Part shown: in pieces, positions 1 to 8,314 of the stretch | Numbering within the stretch: position 1 is the stretch's first letter | Layout: each line of letters begins with the position of its first letter | Source: JAGNLM01 sp964439835 | Lineage (GTDB): Bacteria; Pseudomonadota; Gammaproteobacteria; JAABTG01 | DNA length: 64,000 nucleotides | Direction: 5' to 3' | Assembly (NCBI GenBank): GCA_964439835.1 | Contig: CAYTPQ010000008.1 | Location: 1 to 64,000, forward strand | The notes under the pieces: generated by a model | What the model saw: only the letters and a program-made list of their open reading frames with translations | Database searches by the model: none | Told to the model about the DNA's origin: nothing | Program-made: the position numbers and the translations under genes

Positions 1-1173
1 GATGCCGATGGTGCCCAGCCAGAAGTGGGTGTTGATCAGCTTCACGCTGTACATCTCGCTCTTGCCGAACAGCTTGGGCAGGAGCGCGTACACGGTGCCG
101 ATGGTGACGAGGCTGACCCAGCCCAGTGCACCGGAGTGCACGTGCCCGATGGTCCAGTCGGTGTAGTGGGAGAGCGCATTCACCGTCTTCACCGACATCA
201 TCGGCCCTTCGAAGGTCGACATGCCGTAGAAGGACAGGGACACGATCAGGAAGCGCAGGATCGGGTCGGTGCGCAGCTTATGCCAGGCGCCCGAGAGGGT
301 CATGATTCCGTTGATCATGCCGCCCCAGGACGGCGCCAGCAGGATCAGCGAGAACACCATGCCCAGAGACTGGGTCCAGTTCGGCAACGCCGTGTAGAGC
401 AGGTGGTGGGGGCCCGCCCACATGTAGATGGACACCAGCGCCCAGAAGTGCACGACCGACAGCCGGTAGGAGTACACCGGGCGTCCCGCCTGCTTCGGGA
501 TGAAGTAATACATCATCCCCAGGAAGGCCGCGGTCAGGAAGAAGCCGACCGCGTTGTGGCCATACCACCACTGCACCATGGCGTCGATGGTGCCGGGGTA
601 CGCCGAGTAGGACTTCCAGAAGGTCACCGGCAGCTCGGCGCTGTTGCCGAGATGCAGGACCGCGATGGTGATGATGTAGGCCCCGAAGAACCAGTTGGCG
701 ACGTAGATGTGCTTCTGCTTGCGCAGGATGACCGTGCCGAAGAAGACGATCGCATACGCCACCCAGACCAGGGTGATCAGGACGTCGATCGGCCACTCCA
801 GCTCGGCGTACTCCTTACTAGAGGTGATCCCCAGCGGCAGGGTGATCGCCGCGAGCACGATGATTGCCTGCCAGCCCCAGAAGGTGAAGGCCACCAGCGG
901 CCCGCCGAAGAGGCGCACCTGGCAGGTGCGTTGCACAACGTAGTACGAGGCAGCGAACAGAATCGAACCGCCGAAAGCGAAGATCACGGCGTTGGTGTGC
1001 AGCGGGCGCAGGCGCCCGAAGCCCAACCAGGAGATCCCTTCTCCGATCTGGGGCCAGATCATCTGGGCGGCGATGATGACGCCGACCAGCATCCCGACGA
1101 TGCCCCAGACCACCGTCATGATGGTGAACTGGCGCACCACCTTGTCGTTGTAGGTCGTGGCGACGGCAGACAT
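1..1173 (-). CDS. ccoN: cbb3-type cytochrome c oxidase subunit I, CcoN (C-terminus beyond window)
   Basis: This is the catalytic heme-copper subunit of the high-affinity cbb3 terminal oxidase in the inner membrane, which reduces O2 and pumps protons. The 391 residues present are highly hydrophobic and carry the expected histidines: RPLHTNAV near residue 59, the CuB motif WWYGHNAVGF, the MWAGPHHLLYT pair, and IGHVHSGALGW. CcoN is usually about 475 residues, so the C-terminal fifth lies off the left edge, and ccoO, ccoQ and ccoP would be expected there. The ATG start MSAVATTYND is the first in frame and is preceded by a G-rich stretch. An FNR-type box lies about 130 bp upstream. Identification is near certain from the motifs. 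Confidence 0.96.
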   Translation of the reverse strand, partial: MSAVATTYNDKVVRQFTIMTVVWGIVGMLVGVIIAAQMIWPQIGEGISWLGFGRLRPLHTNAVIFAFGGSILFAASYYVVQRTCQVRLFGGPLVAFTFWGWQAIIVLAAITLPLGITSSKEYAELEWPIDVLITLVWVAYAIVFFGTVILRKQKHIYVANWFFGAYIITIAVLHLGNSAELPVTFWKSYSAYPGTIDAMVQWWYGHNAVGFFLTAAFLGMMYYFIPKQAGRPVYSYRLSVVHFWALVSIYMWAGPHHLLYTALPNWTQSLGMVFSLILLAPSWGGMINGIMTLSGAWHKLRTDPILRFLIVSLSFYGMSTFEGPMMSVKTVNALSHYTDWTIGHVHSGALGWVSLVTIGTVYALLPKLFGKSEMYSVKLINTHFWLGTIGI

Positions 1174-1304
1174 AGCAATCCCCCTTGAGAGTGAGGTCCC
1201 GGACGGCATCGGCTCCATGCCGCCATCCAGGTGGCACAGATCCGACCCCGGGCCGGACGGCCCGACAGGACGGCTCATTCTGAGGACAGACCGGGGGGCT
1301 ACGT

Positions 1305-1318
1305 TTGATCTGAGTCAA
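1305..1318. promoter_or_regulatory. FNR/ANR-type binding site upstream of ccoN
   Basis: TTGATCTGAGTCAA matches the FNR consensus TTGAT-N4-ATCAA at 9 of 10 positions. A class II arrangement (site centred near -41.5) would put the transcript start near 1270, about 95 nt before the ccoN ATG. Oxygen-responsive activation of ccoNOQP by FNR/ANR is established in many proteobacteria. The site itself is read directly; its function is inferred. Confidence 0.75.
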
Positions 1319-1390
1319 GGCGCGATGACGCGCCCCATGTCCTGCCCGGTGGGCGGTGGGTGCTAGGCCGGAGGCGGAGGTCCCGGCCGG

Positions 1391-2149
1391 TCAGCCGTAA
1401 CGGGCGACGGTCCGGTTCTCGTCGAGCCGCAGCATGGAGCGCAGCCGGCCGGGGTCGTGGATGCGGATGTTCTTGCGATGGACGCTGAGCACGCCCTCGT
1501 CCTGGAGCTTCGAGAACATCCGGCTCACCGTCTCCACCGCCAGGCCGAGGTAATTGCCGATGTCGTGGCGGGACATGCTGAGGTTGAACTCGGTCTCCGA
1601 GAAACCCCGGGCCTTGAAACGCTGGGCCAGGCTCAGCAGGAAGGTGGCGAGCCGCTCCTCCGCACTGGCCTTGCCGAGGAGCATCAGCATGGCCTCCTCG
1701 TGGGCGAGCTCCTTGCTCATCAGCCGCAGGAAGTGGCGCTGCAGGCTGGGCACGTCGCGGGCAATCTCCTGGACCCGGTCGAAGGGGAGGACGCACACGC
1801 TGGTGGTCTCCAGGACCCGGGCCGCGCAAACGTGCTGCTCGCTCTCGATGGCGTCCAGGCCCACCAGCTCGCCCGGCAGGTGGAACCCGATGACCTGCTC
1901 GGAGCCGTCGTGACAGGGGGTATAGGTCTTGACCGACCCGGACCGGACCGCGTAGATGGAGTGGAAGCGGTCGCCGGCGCGGAACAGGTGCTCGCCGCGG
2001 CGCAGCGGTCGCGGCCGCTTCATCAGGGCGTCGAGCCGGTCCATGTCGCCGGCGTCCAACCCCATGGGTAGGCACAGCCGGGACAGGCTGCACTCGCCGC
2101 AGGCGACCTTGATGGTCGCCACATCCAGGAGCCTATTGCCGACCGACAT
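1391..2149 (-). CDS. fnr: FNR/ANR family oxygen-sensing transcriptional regulator
   Basis: This is a 252-residue Crp/FNR-family activator. The N-terminal cluster C17-x2-C20-x5-C26 plus C108 matches the four [4Fe-4S] ligands of E. coli FNR (C20, C23, C29, C122), so it should sense O2. A cyclic-nucleotide-fold domain is followed by a C-terminal helix-turn-helix containing ETVSRMFSKLQDEGVL. The ATG at 2149 is preferred over an upstream in-frame start at 2221, because the longer form would place a perfect FNR box inside the coding sequence and the extra residues look unlike FNR. The gene lies just upstream of ccoN on the same strand. It probably controls ccoN and itself. Confidence 0.95.
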   Translation of the reverse strand: MSVGNRLLDVATIKVACGECSLSRLCLPMGLDAGDMDRLDALMKRPRPLRRGEHLFRAGDRFHSIYAVRSGSVKTYTPCHDGSEQVIGFHLPGELVGLDAIESEQHVCAARVLETTSVCVLPFDRVQEIARDVPSLQRHFLRLMSKELAHEEAMLMLLGKASAEERLATFLLSLAQRFKARGFSETEFNLSMSRHDIGNYLGLAVETVSRMFSKLQDEGVLSVHRKNIRIHDPGRLRSMLRLDENRTVARYG

Positions 2150-2192
2150 GGTGCGATTGCCCCCTGACCTGCACCGGATTGGACCAGTTTTT

Positions 2193-2206
2193 TTGATCGC
2201 GATCAA
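2193..2206. promoter_or_regulatory. Perfect FNR box upstream of fnr (autoregulation)
   Basis: TTGATCGCGATCAA is a perfect match to TTGAT-N4-ATCAA and a full palindrome. It is centred about 50 bp upstream of the fnr start codon, the usual place for FNR autorepression or autoactivation. It also lies about 130 bp upstream of the divergent hisB start, but an effect on hisB is not expected. Confidence 0.85.
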
Positions 2207-2334
2207 TATCACCTGTGGCATAGACGCTGGTTTTTCGGGACGTTAGCCACACCTCGCACACCCGGCGGGGGGAGAGGTGCGGCCCTGCGTGGGGTTCCGC
2301 TATGCTGTGCGCGAGCACCTCAGCGAGCCGAGCC

Positions 2335-2931
2335 ATGCCCAGCCGGGAAGCCACCATCCGCCGCGACACGCTGGAGACTCAGATCAGCGTCACACTGGCC
2401 CTGGACGGCCAGGGCCGTTCCCAGCAGGAAACCGGGCTCGCCTTCTTCGACCACATGCTGGACCAGGTGGCCCGCCACGGGCTCTTCGACCTGGAGGTGA
2501 AGGCCCGGGGCGACCTGCGCGTGGACGCGCACCACACGGTGGAGGACGTCGGCATCACCCTGGGCGAGGCCTTTCGGCAGGCCCTGGGGGACCGCAAGGG
2601 GATCGTCCGCTACGGGCACGCCTACGTCCCGCTGGACGAGGCCCTGTCACGGGTGGTGATCGACTTCTCCGGCCGCCCCGGCCTCACCTGGGGGGTGGAG
2701 TTCCCGCGCGCCCGGATCGGCGACTTCGACGTGGACCTGTTCCACGAGTTCTTCCAGGGCTTCGTCCAGTCGGCCCGGGCGACGCTGCACGTGGACGCCC
2801 TGCGCGGGCGCAACGCGCACCACATCGCGGAGACAGTCTTCAAGGCCTTCGGCCGCGCCCTGCGGATGGCGGTGGCGCTCGACCCGCGCTCGCCGGACGC
2901 GGTGCCGTCGACGAAGGGGACGCTGGTTTAG
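2335..2931 (+). CDS. hisB: Imidazoleglycerol-phosphate dehydratase
   Basis: This 198-residue cytoplasmic enzyme catalyses the sixth step of histidine synthesis, imidazole glycerol phosphate to imidazole acetol phosphate. The two metal-binding histidine motifs typical of the family are visible: DAHHTVEDVG in the first half and NAHHIAETVFKAF in the second. The length fits the monofunctional dehydratase and lacks the HisB phosphatase domain of E. coli. The ATG giving MPSREATIRRDT is chosen because the preceding in-frame residues are not part of the family. No hisH/hisA/hisF follow: the next gene is purD on the opposite strand, so hisB stands alone here. Confidence 0.95.
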   Translation: MPSREATIRRDTLETQISVTLALDGQGRSQQETGLAFFDHMLDQVARHGLFDLEVKARGDLRVDAHHTVEDVGITLGEAFRQALGDRKGIVRYGHAYVPLDEALSRVVIDFSGRPGLTWGVEFPRARIGDFDVDLFHEFFQGFVQSARATLHVDALRGRNAHHIAETVFKAFGRALRMAVALDPRSPDAVPSTKGTLV

Positions 2932-2988
2932 GGTCCGGCTGCATCGGGAGGGGCCGGGAGCGGACCCCGGCCGAGCCAGCGCTGGTGG

Positions 2989-4308
2989 TCAGGGACTTGC
3001 CCTGGCTTCTCTCTCGACTGCCCGGTAGCCGATGTCCCTGCGGTAGTGCATCCCGGACCACGAGATCCGGGCGGCCCGGGCGTAGGCGCGACGCTGGGCC
3101 TCGGCGACCGTGTCGCCGACCGCCGTCACGCACAGGACCCGCCCACCCGCCGTGACGATCTGCCCGTCGCGCTCGGCCGTGCCGGCGTGGAAGACCTTGG
3201 TGTCCGGAAGGTCGTCGTCCAGACCGTCGATCGCGTCCCCCTTGCGCACCGCGCCCGGGTAGCCCTGGGCGGCGAGCACGACCCCCAGCGCCGGCCGCGG
3301 GTCCCACTCGGCGGTCACCGGGTCGAGCCGGCCCTCCAGCGCGGCCTCGGCGAGGTCGACCAGGTCCGAGCGCAGGCGCATCAGCAGGGGCTGGGTCTCG
3401 GGGTCACCGAGGCGGCAGTTGAACTCCAGCACCCGCGGCGTGCCGTCGGGGGAGACCATGAGGCCCGCGTACAGGAACCCCACGTAGGGTGAGCCCTCTG
3501 CCGCCATGCCGCGCACGGTCGGCCCGATCACCTCCGCCATGACCCGGGCGTGGACCTCGGGCGTGACCACTGGCGCGGGGGAGTAGGCCCCCATGCCGCC
3601 GGTGTTGGGGCCGGCGTCGCCGTCGAAGACCGCCTTGTGGTCCTGGGAGGTCGCGAGCGCCAGCGCGTGGCGCCCGTCGACCAGGCAGATGAAGCTCGCC
3701 TCCTCCCCGGCCAGCATCTCCTCCACCACCACCCGCCGGCCCGCCTCGCCGAAGGCGCCGCCCTCGAGCATCTCCCGCGCGGCCGCCACCGCCTCCTCCA
3801 CGGTCGCGGCCAGGACCACGCCCTTGCCCGCAGCCAGGCCGTCGGCCTTGACCACGATCGGGGCGCCGCGGGCACGGATGTAGCGCTCGGCCTCGGCCGG
3901 GTCGGTGAAGCTGCCGTACGCGGCGGTCGGGATCCGGTGACGGGCCAGGAAGTCCTTGGTGAAGGCCTTAGACCCCTCGAGCCGGGAGGCGGCCGCCGAA
4001 GGGCCGAGGCAGCGCAGACCGGCGGCGGCGAAGGCATCGGTGACCCCCAGGACCAGCGGCGCCTCCGGACCGACGACCGTGAGCCCCACCCCCTCGCGCC
4101 GAGCGAAGGCGACAAGCCCTGGGACGTCCTCGGCCGAAACGGGGACGTTGGTCACCTTCGGCTCACGGGCCGTGCCGGCGTTGCCCGGCGCGACGAAGAC
4201 CCGCTCGACCCTTGCCGAGCGTGCCAACGCCCAGGCCAGGGCGTGCTCCCGTCCACCGCCGCCGATGACGAGGATTCTTCTCGCCTTAGAGCCGGTTAAT
4301 AGGGTCAT
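2989..4308 (-). CDS. purD: Phosphoribosylamine--glycine ligase (GAR synthetase)
   Basis: A 439-residue ATP-grasp enzyme of de novo purine synthesis that joins 5-phosphoribosylamine and glycine. It begins with the Rossmann-like GGGGREHALAWAL, followed by the ATP-grasp core (VVKADGLAAGKGVVLA, EEMLAGEEASF) and the metal/ATP region EFNCRLGDPETQPLL. Length is normal (E. coli 429). It is the last gene of the fis-purH-purD run and is separated from purH by an 85-bp gap filled by a 46-bp hairpin. The ATG at 4308 follows the G-rich segment GAAGGTGCGG. Confidence 0.97.
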   Translation of the reverse strand: MTLLTGSKARRILVIGGGGREHALAWALARSARVERVFVAPGNAGTAREPKVTNVPVSAEDVPGLVAFARREGVGLTVVGPEAPLVLGVTDAFAAAGLRCLGPSAAASRLEGSKAFTKDFLARHRIPTAAYGSFTDPAEAERYIRARGAPIVVKADGLAAGKGVVLAATVEEAVAAAREMLEGGAFGEAGRRVVVEEMLAGEEASFICLVDGRHALALATSQDHKAVFDGDAGPNTGGMGAYSPAPVVTPEVHARVMAEVIGPTVRGMAAEGSPYVGFLYAGLMVSPDGTPRVLEFNCRLGDPETQPLLMRLRSDLVDLAEAALEGRLDPVTAEWDPRPALGVVLAAQGYPGAVRKGDAIDGLDDDLPDTKVFHAGTAERDGQIVTAGGRVLCVTAVGDTVAEAQRRAYARAARISWSGMHYRRDIGYRAVEREARASP

Positions 4309-4322
4309 TTCGCCGCACCTTC

Positions 4323-4368
4323 AGCAGGTTGGCGGTGCGGTCTCGCGGGACCGTACCGCCAACCTGCT
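4323..4368. repeat. 46-bp intergenic palindrome between purH and purD, related to the 27.35-kb element
   Basis: Two 20-nt arms (4323-4342 and 4349-4368) pair with one G-T wobble around the 6-nt loop TCGCGG. No T-run follows in the direction of pur transcription, so it is not a standard terminator. Read from 4324, its first 28 bases match the terminal arm of the 27349-27458 element at 23 of 28 positions, including GCAGGT at one end and TCGCGGGAC at the other. I therefore treat it as a short member of the same dispersed repeat family. It may affect purD mRNA stability or translation. Confidence 0.7.
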
Positions 4369-4393
4369 TCGACTGTCGTTCTTGGCGCGGTTT

Positions 4394-5971
4394 TCAGTGC
4401 CGGAAGTGCCGCACGCCGGTGAAGACCATCGCCATGCCGTGCTCGTCCGCGGCGGCGATCACCTCCTCGTCACGCACCGAGCCGCCCGGCTGGATCACGG
4501 CGGTCACCCCGGCGGCGGCCGCGGCATCGACGCCGTCCCGGAACGGGAAGAAGGCGTCCGAGGCCATCACCGAGCCGCGGACCTCGAGCCCCTCGTCCGC
4601 TGCCTTGATCGCGGCGATCCGCGCGCTGTACACGCGGCTCATCTGGCCGGCGCCGACGCCGATCGTCATGCCGTCACGAGCGTAGACGATGGCGTTCGAC
4701 TTCACGTACTTGGCGACCTTCCACGCAAACACCAGGTCCGCCAGCTCCGCCTCGGTCGGCGCGCGCCGCGTCACCACCCGGACTTCGTCCGGGCGTAGCA
4801 GGGTGCGGTCACGGTCCTGCACCAGCAGCCCCCCGTCCACCCGCCGCATATCCAGGCTCGCGACCGGGGTGAGCGGCCAGTCGCCGGTCGCCAGGACCCG
4901 CACGTTCTTCTTGGCCGCGAGGGCCGCGAGGGCTTCGTCCGTGACCAGCGGTGCCACGATGACCTCGACGAACTGCCGCTGGACGATCGCCGCGGCCGTC
5001 GGGCCGTCGAGCGCCTGGTTGAAGGCGATGATGCCCCCGAAGGCCGAGGTCGGATCGGTGCGGTAGGCGCGGTCGTACGCCTCCTGCAGCGTCGCCCCGA
5101 CCGCCACGCCGCAGGGATTGGCGTGCTTGACGATGACGCAGGCGGGTCCGGCCCCGAACTGCTTCACGCACTCCAGCGCCGCGTCGGTGTCAGCGATGTT
5201 GTTGAAGGACAGCTCCTTACCCTGAAGCTGGCGGGCGCTCGCCACCGAGCCCACCTCCGGGGAGTGCTCCACGTAGAACGCCGCCCGCTGGTGGGGGTTC
5301 TCGCCGTAGCGCAGGGACTGGGCCCGGCGGAACTGCAGGCTCAGCGTGTGCGGGAAGACGCCGTCCCCGCCCGCGCCCGTCCGGCTCCCCAGATAGTTCG
5401 CGATCGCGCCGTCGTAGCGGGCGGTGTGCTCGAAGGCCTTTGCCGCCAGGCGCAGGCGCAGCTCGGCCGGCACCGCGCCGTCCCCCGCCTCCAGGGTCTG
5501 CAGCACCTCGGCGTAGTCGTCCGGGTCGACCACGACCGTGACGGCGTCGAAGTTCTTGGCCGCGCCGCGCAGCATGGCGGGACCACCCACGTCGATGTGC
5601 TCGATGGCCGTCGCCAGGTCGCACTCGGGGCGGTTGATCGTCTCCTCGAAGGGGTAGAGGTTCACCACCAGCAGGTCGATCGGTGCAATCCCGTGGGCGG
5701 CCATCGCGGCGTCGTCGACCCCGCGCCGCCCGAGGAGCCCGCCGTGGACCTTGGGGTGCAGGGTCTTCAGCCGGCCCTCCATGAGCTCCGGGAAACCCGT
5801 GTGGTCCGAGACCTCGACCACCGCCACACCGTGCTCGCGCAGTGTCCGGGCGGTCCCGCCGGTGGAGAGGATCTCCACACCGCGGGCGGCGAGGCGGCGA
5901 GCGAAATCGGCCACCCCCGCCTTGTCCGAGACGCTGATCAGCGCCCGCCGGATGGGGGTCCCGGGGCTCAC
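4394..5971 (-). CDS. purH: Bifunctional AICAR transformylase / IMP cyclohydrolase
   Basis: This enzyme catalyses the last two steps of IMP synthesis. The N-terminal MGS-like cyclohydrolase domain (about residues 1-195) opens with IRRALISVSDKAGV and contains STGGTARTL and KTLHPKVHGGLL. The C-terminal transformylase carries the catalytic KHANPCGVA. Length is 525 residues (E. coli 529). The start is GTG at 5971, overlapping the fis stop in a GTGA arrangement, so the two are probably translationally coupled. The reading frame stays open a further 405 bases upstream, but that part overlaps fis and has no PurH homology. Confidence 0.97.
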   Translation of the reverse strand: MSPGTPIRRALISVSDKAGVADFARRLAARGVEILSTGGTARTLREHGVAVVEVSDHTGFPELMEGRLKTLHPKVHGGLLGRRGVDDAAMAAHGIAPIDLLVVNLYPFEETINRPECDLATAIEHIDVGGPAMLRGAAKNFDAVTVVVDPDDYAEVLQTLEAGDGAVPAELRLRLAAKAFEHTARYDGAIANYLGSRTGAGGDGVFPHTLSLQFRRAQSLRYGENPHQRAAFYVEHSPEVGSVASARQLQGKELSFNNIADTDAALECVKQFGAGPACVIVKHANPCGVAVGATLQEAYDRAYRTDPTSAFGGIIAFNQALDGPTAAAIVQRQFVEVIVAPLVTDEALAALAAKKNVRVLATGDWPLTPVASLDMRRVDGGLLVQDRDRTLLRPDEVRVVTRRAPTEAELADLVFAWKVAKYVKSNAIVYARDGMTIGVGAGQMSRVYSARIAAIKAADEGLEVRGSVMASDAFFPFRDGVDAAAAAGVTAVIQPGGSVRDEEVIAAADEHGMAMVFTGVRHFRH

Positions 5972-6273
5972 GGCCGCTCGTCCATGCCGTAGGTCTTGAG
6001 CTTCTTGCGCAGTGTGCCCCGGTTGATCCCCAGGAGCTCCGCGGCCCGGCTCTGATTCCCCTGCGTCTGGCGCAGCACGCACTCGAGCAGAGGCGCCTCG
6101 ACCTCCCGGATCACCAGGTCGTACAGACCGCCGGTCGAGTGGTTGCCGAGCTGGGCGAAGTAGTGCTCCACCGCGTCCCGCACGCACTCGCGCAAGGGCT
6201 CGCGCTGGCGTGTGTTGTCGACGCAGAGCTCGGCGACGGCCGCCGCGGCGTGCATGCTGATCGAGCCGGTCAT
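5968..6273 (-). CDS. fis: DNA-binding protein Fis
   Basis: A 101-residue nucleoid-associated protein (E. coli Fis has 98). The C-terminal helix-turn-helix contains GNQSRAAELLGINRGTL and ends in KLKTYGMDERP, very close to classical Fis. It normally activates rRNA/tRNA promoters in fast growth and assists site-specific recombination. It overlaps purH by 4 bp. In many gammaproteobacteria dusB is directly upstream of fis; here the upstream neighbour is a DUF3426-type zinc-ribbon gene and dusB is absent. A second ATG at residue 7 is an alternative start. Confidence 0.95.
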   Translation of the reverse strand: MTGSISMHAAAAVAELCVDNTRQREPLRECVRDAVEHYFAQLGNHSTGGLYDLVIREVEAPLLECVLRQTQGNQSRAAELLGINRGTLRKKLKTYGMDERP

Positions 6274-6504
6274 CGGACCCCCCCATCCCTCGGCCGCCGG
6301 TTCCCCCGGACTCCAGGAACGACCGGCGAACCCTCATCCGACCTCCGTAGCGAGAGACAAAAACACCGTCGGCCAACGCCGGTCGGCGTTTGCACGGGTG
6401 CTCTGTCGGGGTCGGTTAGCGGGGCTTCGTCCGGCCGTTCGTCCTCCGACGGCCAGGGCGCATGATAACGCCGTGACCCCGGCGCGCGAAAGTCTGGCCG
6501 ACGG

Positions 6505-7416
6505 TCAGAGGAACTCGATCTGGTAGCTGACGGCTGCGGTCGCCGGCGCCAGCAGCTCGAGACGCAACGGCCAGAGGCCCGGTTGCGGAGGCTCGCCGGC
6601 CAGGTACTCGGCCGGCAGGAACACCCGCTGCGCCAACACTGCGCCGTTGACGTCGAACAGGGTCAATCGCACCCGCGGCGGCGGTTGTTGGAACGACGCC
6701 TCGTTGACCAGCGTCGCCTGGACCAGCAACGCACCCGGCTGCTCCGGATGGTCGCGAATGTCGCGCTCGCGAATCCGGATCCGGGCCAGGTCCCGGGGCG
6801 TCGAGCCGCGCTCCCAGCCGAGCAACCCCGAGGCCCTGTCGAAGGCCGGGGCGAGACGCTCGAGCCAGGGCGCCACCGCCGGTGCCCGCGCCAGCAGGTC
6901 GGCAGGCGCGAGCCAAGCAACCTGGAAGGCGAGCAGCGCGACCAGCCCCAGGGCGGCCGACAACTGGATAGCGGCCTGCCAGCCGGAGGGGAGGCGGCGC
7001 CCGGCCCGCTCGGCGTCTGCCCGCAGGGGTTCGGGCACCGCCTGGGCTGGCATGCCTTCCGTGGCCGCCCCTGCGCCCACACCGACGGTCTCCGGCCGCG
7101 GTCCCGGGGTCCGCCCCGTCGCGACCCCCGGACTCGCGGGCTCGTCAGGCCGTGTGACGGGACTACTGGCGCGAGGCGGCTCCGGGACCGGCGGCGGCGC
7201 CGGCCGTACGGGCGCGCCGGTTCCGACGGCGGGCCCGCGGACCCGTTTCCCGGCCGCACTCGCCGCGGGCGATCCCCCCGGCAGCTGACGGACCAGGTAC
7301 AGCAGCGCGTCGAACGGGGCGCGGCAGGCACCGCAGCGGACGCGACCGCCGGCCGCGTCGAGTTGCTCCTCGCTCACGCTGAAGACGGTCCCGCAGCGGG
7401 GGCACTGGGTGAACAT
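6505..7416 (-). CDS. DUF3426-type zinc-ribbon membrane protein
   Basis: A 303-residue protein of unknown function. The N-terminal zinc ribbon has C5-x2-C8 and C28-x2-C31 (QCPRCGTVF, RCGACRAPF), the MJ0042-type finger. A long Pro/Ala-rich linker follows, then one membrane helix around residues 145-168, then a beta-rich C-terminal domain with RIRERDIRDHPEQPGALLVQATLVN, typical of DUF3426 proteins. The same family sits between prmA and dusB/fis in Pseudomonas. The predicted topology puts the zinc ribbon in the cytoplasm and the DUF3426 domain in the periplasm. Its start codon lies 2 bp from the prmA stop, so they are probably co-transcribed. Confidence 0.85.
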   Translation of the reverse strand: MFTQCPRCGTVFSVSEEQLDAAGGRVRCGACRAPFDALLYLVRQLPGGSPAASAAGKRVRGPAVGTGAPVRPAPPPVPEPPRASSPVTRPDEPASPGVATGRTPGPRPETVGVGAGAATEGMPAQAVPEPLRADAERAGRRLPSGWQAAIQLSAALGLVALLAFQVAWLAPADLLARAPAVAPWLERLAPAFDRASGLLGWERGSTPRDLARIRIRERDIRDHPEQPGALLVQATLVNEASFQQPPPRVRLTLFDVNGAVLAQRVFLPAEYLAGEPPQPGLWPLRLELLAPATAAVSYQIEFL

Positions 7417-7417
7417 C

Positions 7418-8308
7418 CTAGGCCTCCGCCGGCCCCGGCCTAGACCCGACGAGCCGGACCCACCCTTCGCGTTCTGCGTCGACCGCGAGCGGCGCGAGAC
7501 CGCGATAGGCCTTCGCGACCGCGGCCGCCTGCTCGGACAGGACCCCCGCCAGCACGAGCGTCCCGCCGGGGGCCACTCGCGAGGCGAGCAGGGGGGCCAG
7601 CTCCACGAGTGGGCCGGCCAGGATGTTGGCCACCACCACCTCCACCGGCGGGGCGTCCAGGCCGCCTGGGGCCACCACGGTCAGCCGCCCGAGGACGCCG
7701 TTGCGAACGGCGTTCTCGCGGGTCGCCGTGAGGGCCTGGGGATCATGGTCGACCGCCCAGGCCTGGCGCGCGCCGAGCAGCAGCGCGGCGACGGCCAGGA
7801 CCCCAGAGCCGCAGCCGAAGTCGAGGACGCGCGTGCCGGCGAGCGGCGCGGCGGCCAGCCAGTCCAGGCAGAGGGCCGTGCTGGGGTGCGTCCCGGTGCC
7901 GAACGCGAGCCCGGGATCGAGACGCAGGGTGACCGCGCGGGTGTCGGGAGGCTCGGACCAGCTCGGGCAGACCCAGAGGCGGTCACCGAACCGCCGGGGC
8001 TGAAACAGCGCCTGCCCCTCCCGCACCCAGTCCCGCTCCTCCAGCCGGCCGACGGCGACGGGAGGCAGACCGCCCGGGCCAAGCCGCGCGCCGAGCCAAT
8101 CGAGCAGGGCAGGGGCGTCTCGTTCCTCGAACAGCCCTTCGACCAGGGTCGCAGGCCAGAGCGGCGTCTCGCCCGGTCCGGGCTCGAGGACGGGCGCGTC
8201 CGCGCCGTCGTGAAGGGTCACCGCCAGCGCGCCGGCCTCGTCGAGCAACTCGGAGAGCTGCGGGGCGGCGCCCGCGTCGCTGCGGAAGGTCAGCGTCAGC
8301 CAGGACAC
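7418..8308 (-). CDS. prmA: Ribosomal protein L11 methyltransferase
   Basis: A SAM-dependent enzyme that trimethylates ribosomal protein L11; 296 residues (E. coli 293). The N-terminal substrate domain begins with SWLTLTFRSDAG. The SAM-binding motif VLDFGCGSGVLAVAALLLGA and the downstream VVANILAGPLVELAP identify PrmA. A GTG start at 8308 is used. It lies 6 bp downstream of accC, within the conserved accB-accC-prmA run. Confidence 0.96.
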   Translation of the reverse strand: MSWLTLTFRSDAGAAPQLSELLDEAGALAVTLHDGADAPVLEPGPGETPLWPATLVEGLFEERDAPALLDWLGARLGPGGLPPVAVGRLEERDWVREGQALFQPRRFGDRLWVCPSWSEPPDTRAVTLRLDPGLAFGTGTHPSTALCLDWLAAAPLAGTRVLDFGCGSGVLAVAALLLGARQAWAVDHDPQALTATRENAVRNGVLGRLTVVAPGGLDAPPVEVVVANILAGPLVELAPLLASRVAPGGTLVLAGVLSEQAAAVAKAYRGLAPLAVDAEREGWVRLVGSRPGPAEA

Positions 8309-8314
8309 CGTCGT

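Noticed and set aside
25..1188. 387-codon plus-strand open frame
   Set aside because: It is antisense to ccoN, whose motifs are unmistakable.
5972..6376. N-terminal extension of PurH by 135 codons
   Set aside because: It overlaps fis in another frame, is Arg/Gly-rich and lacks homology. The GTG at 5971 gives a full-length PurH.
6380..6410. Terminator between the zinc-ribbon gene and fis (AACGCC/GGCGTT hairpin)
   Set aside because: The stem is short and the T-run lies about 10 nt away, so it is not convincing as a rho-independent terminator.
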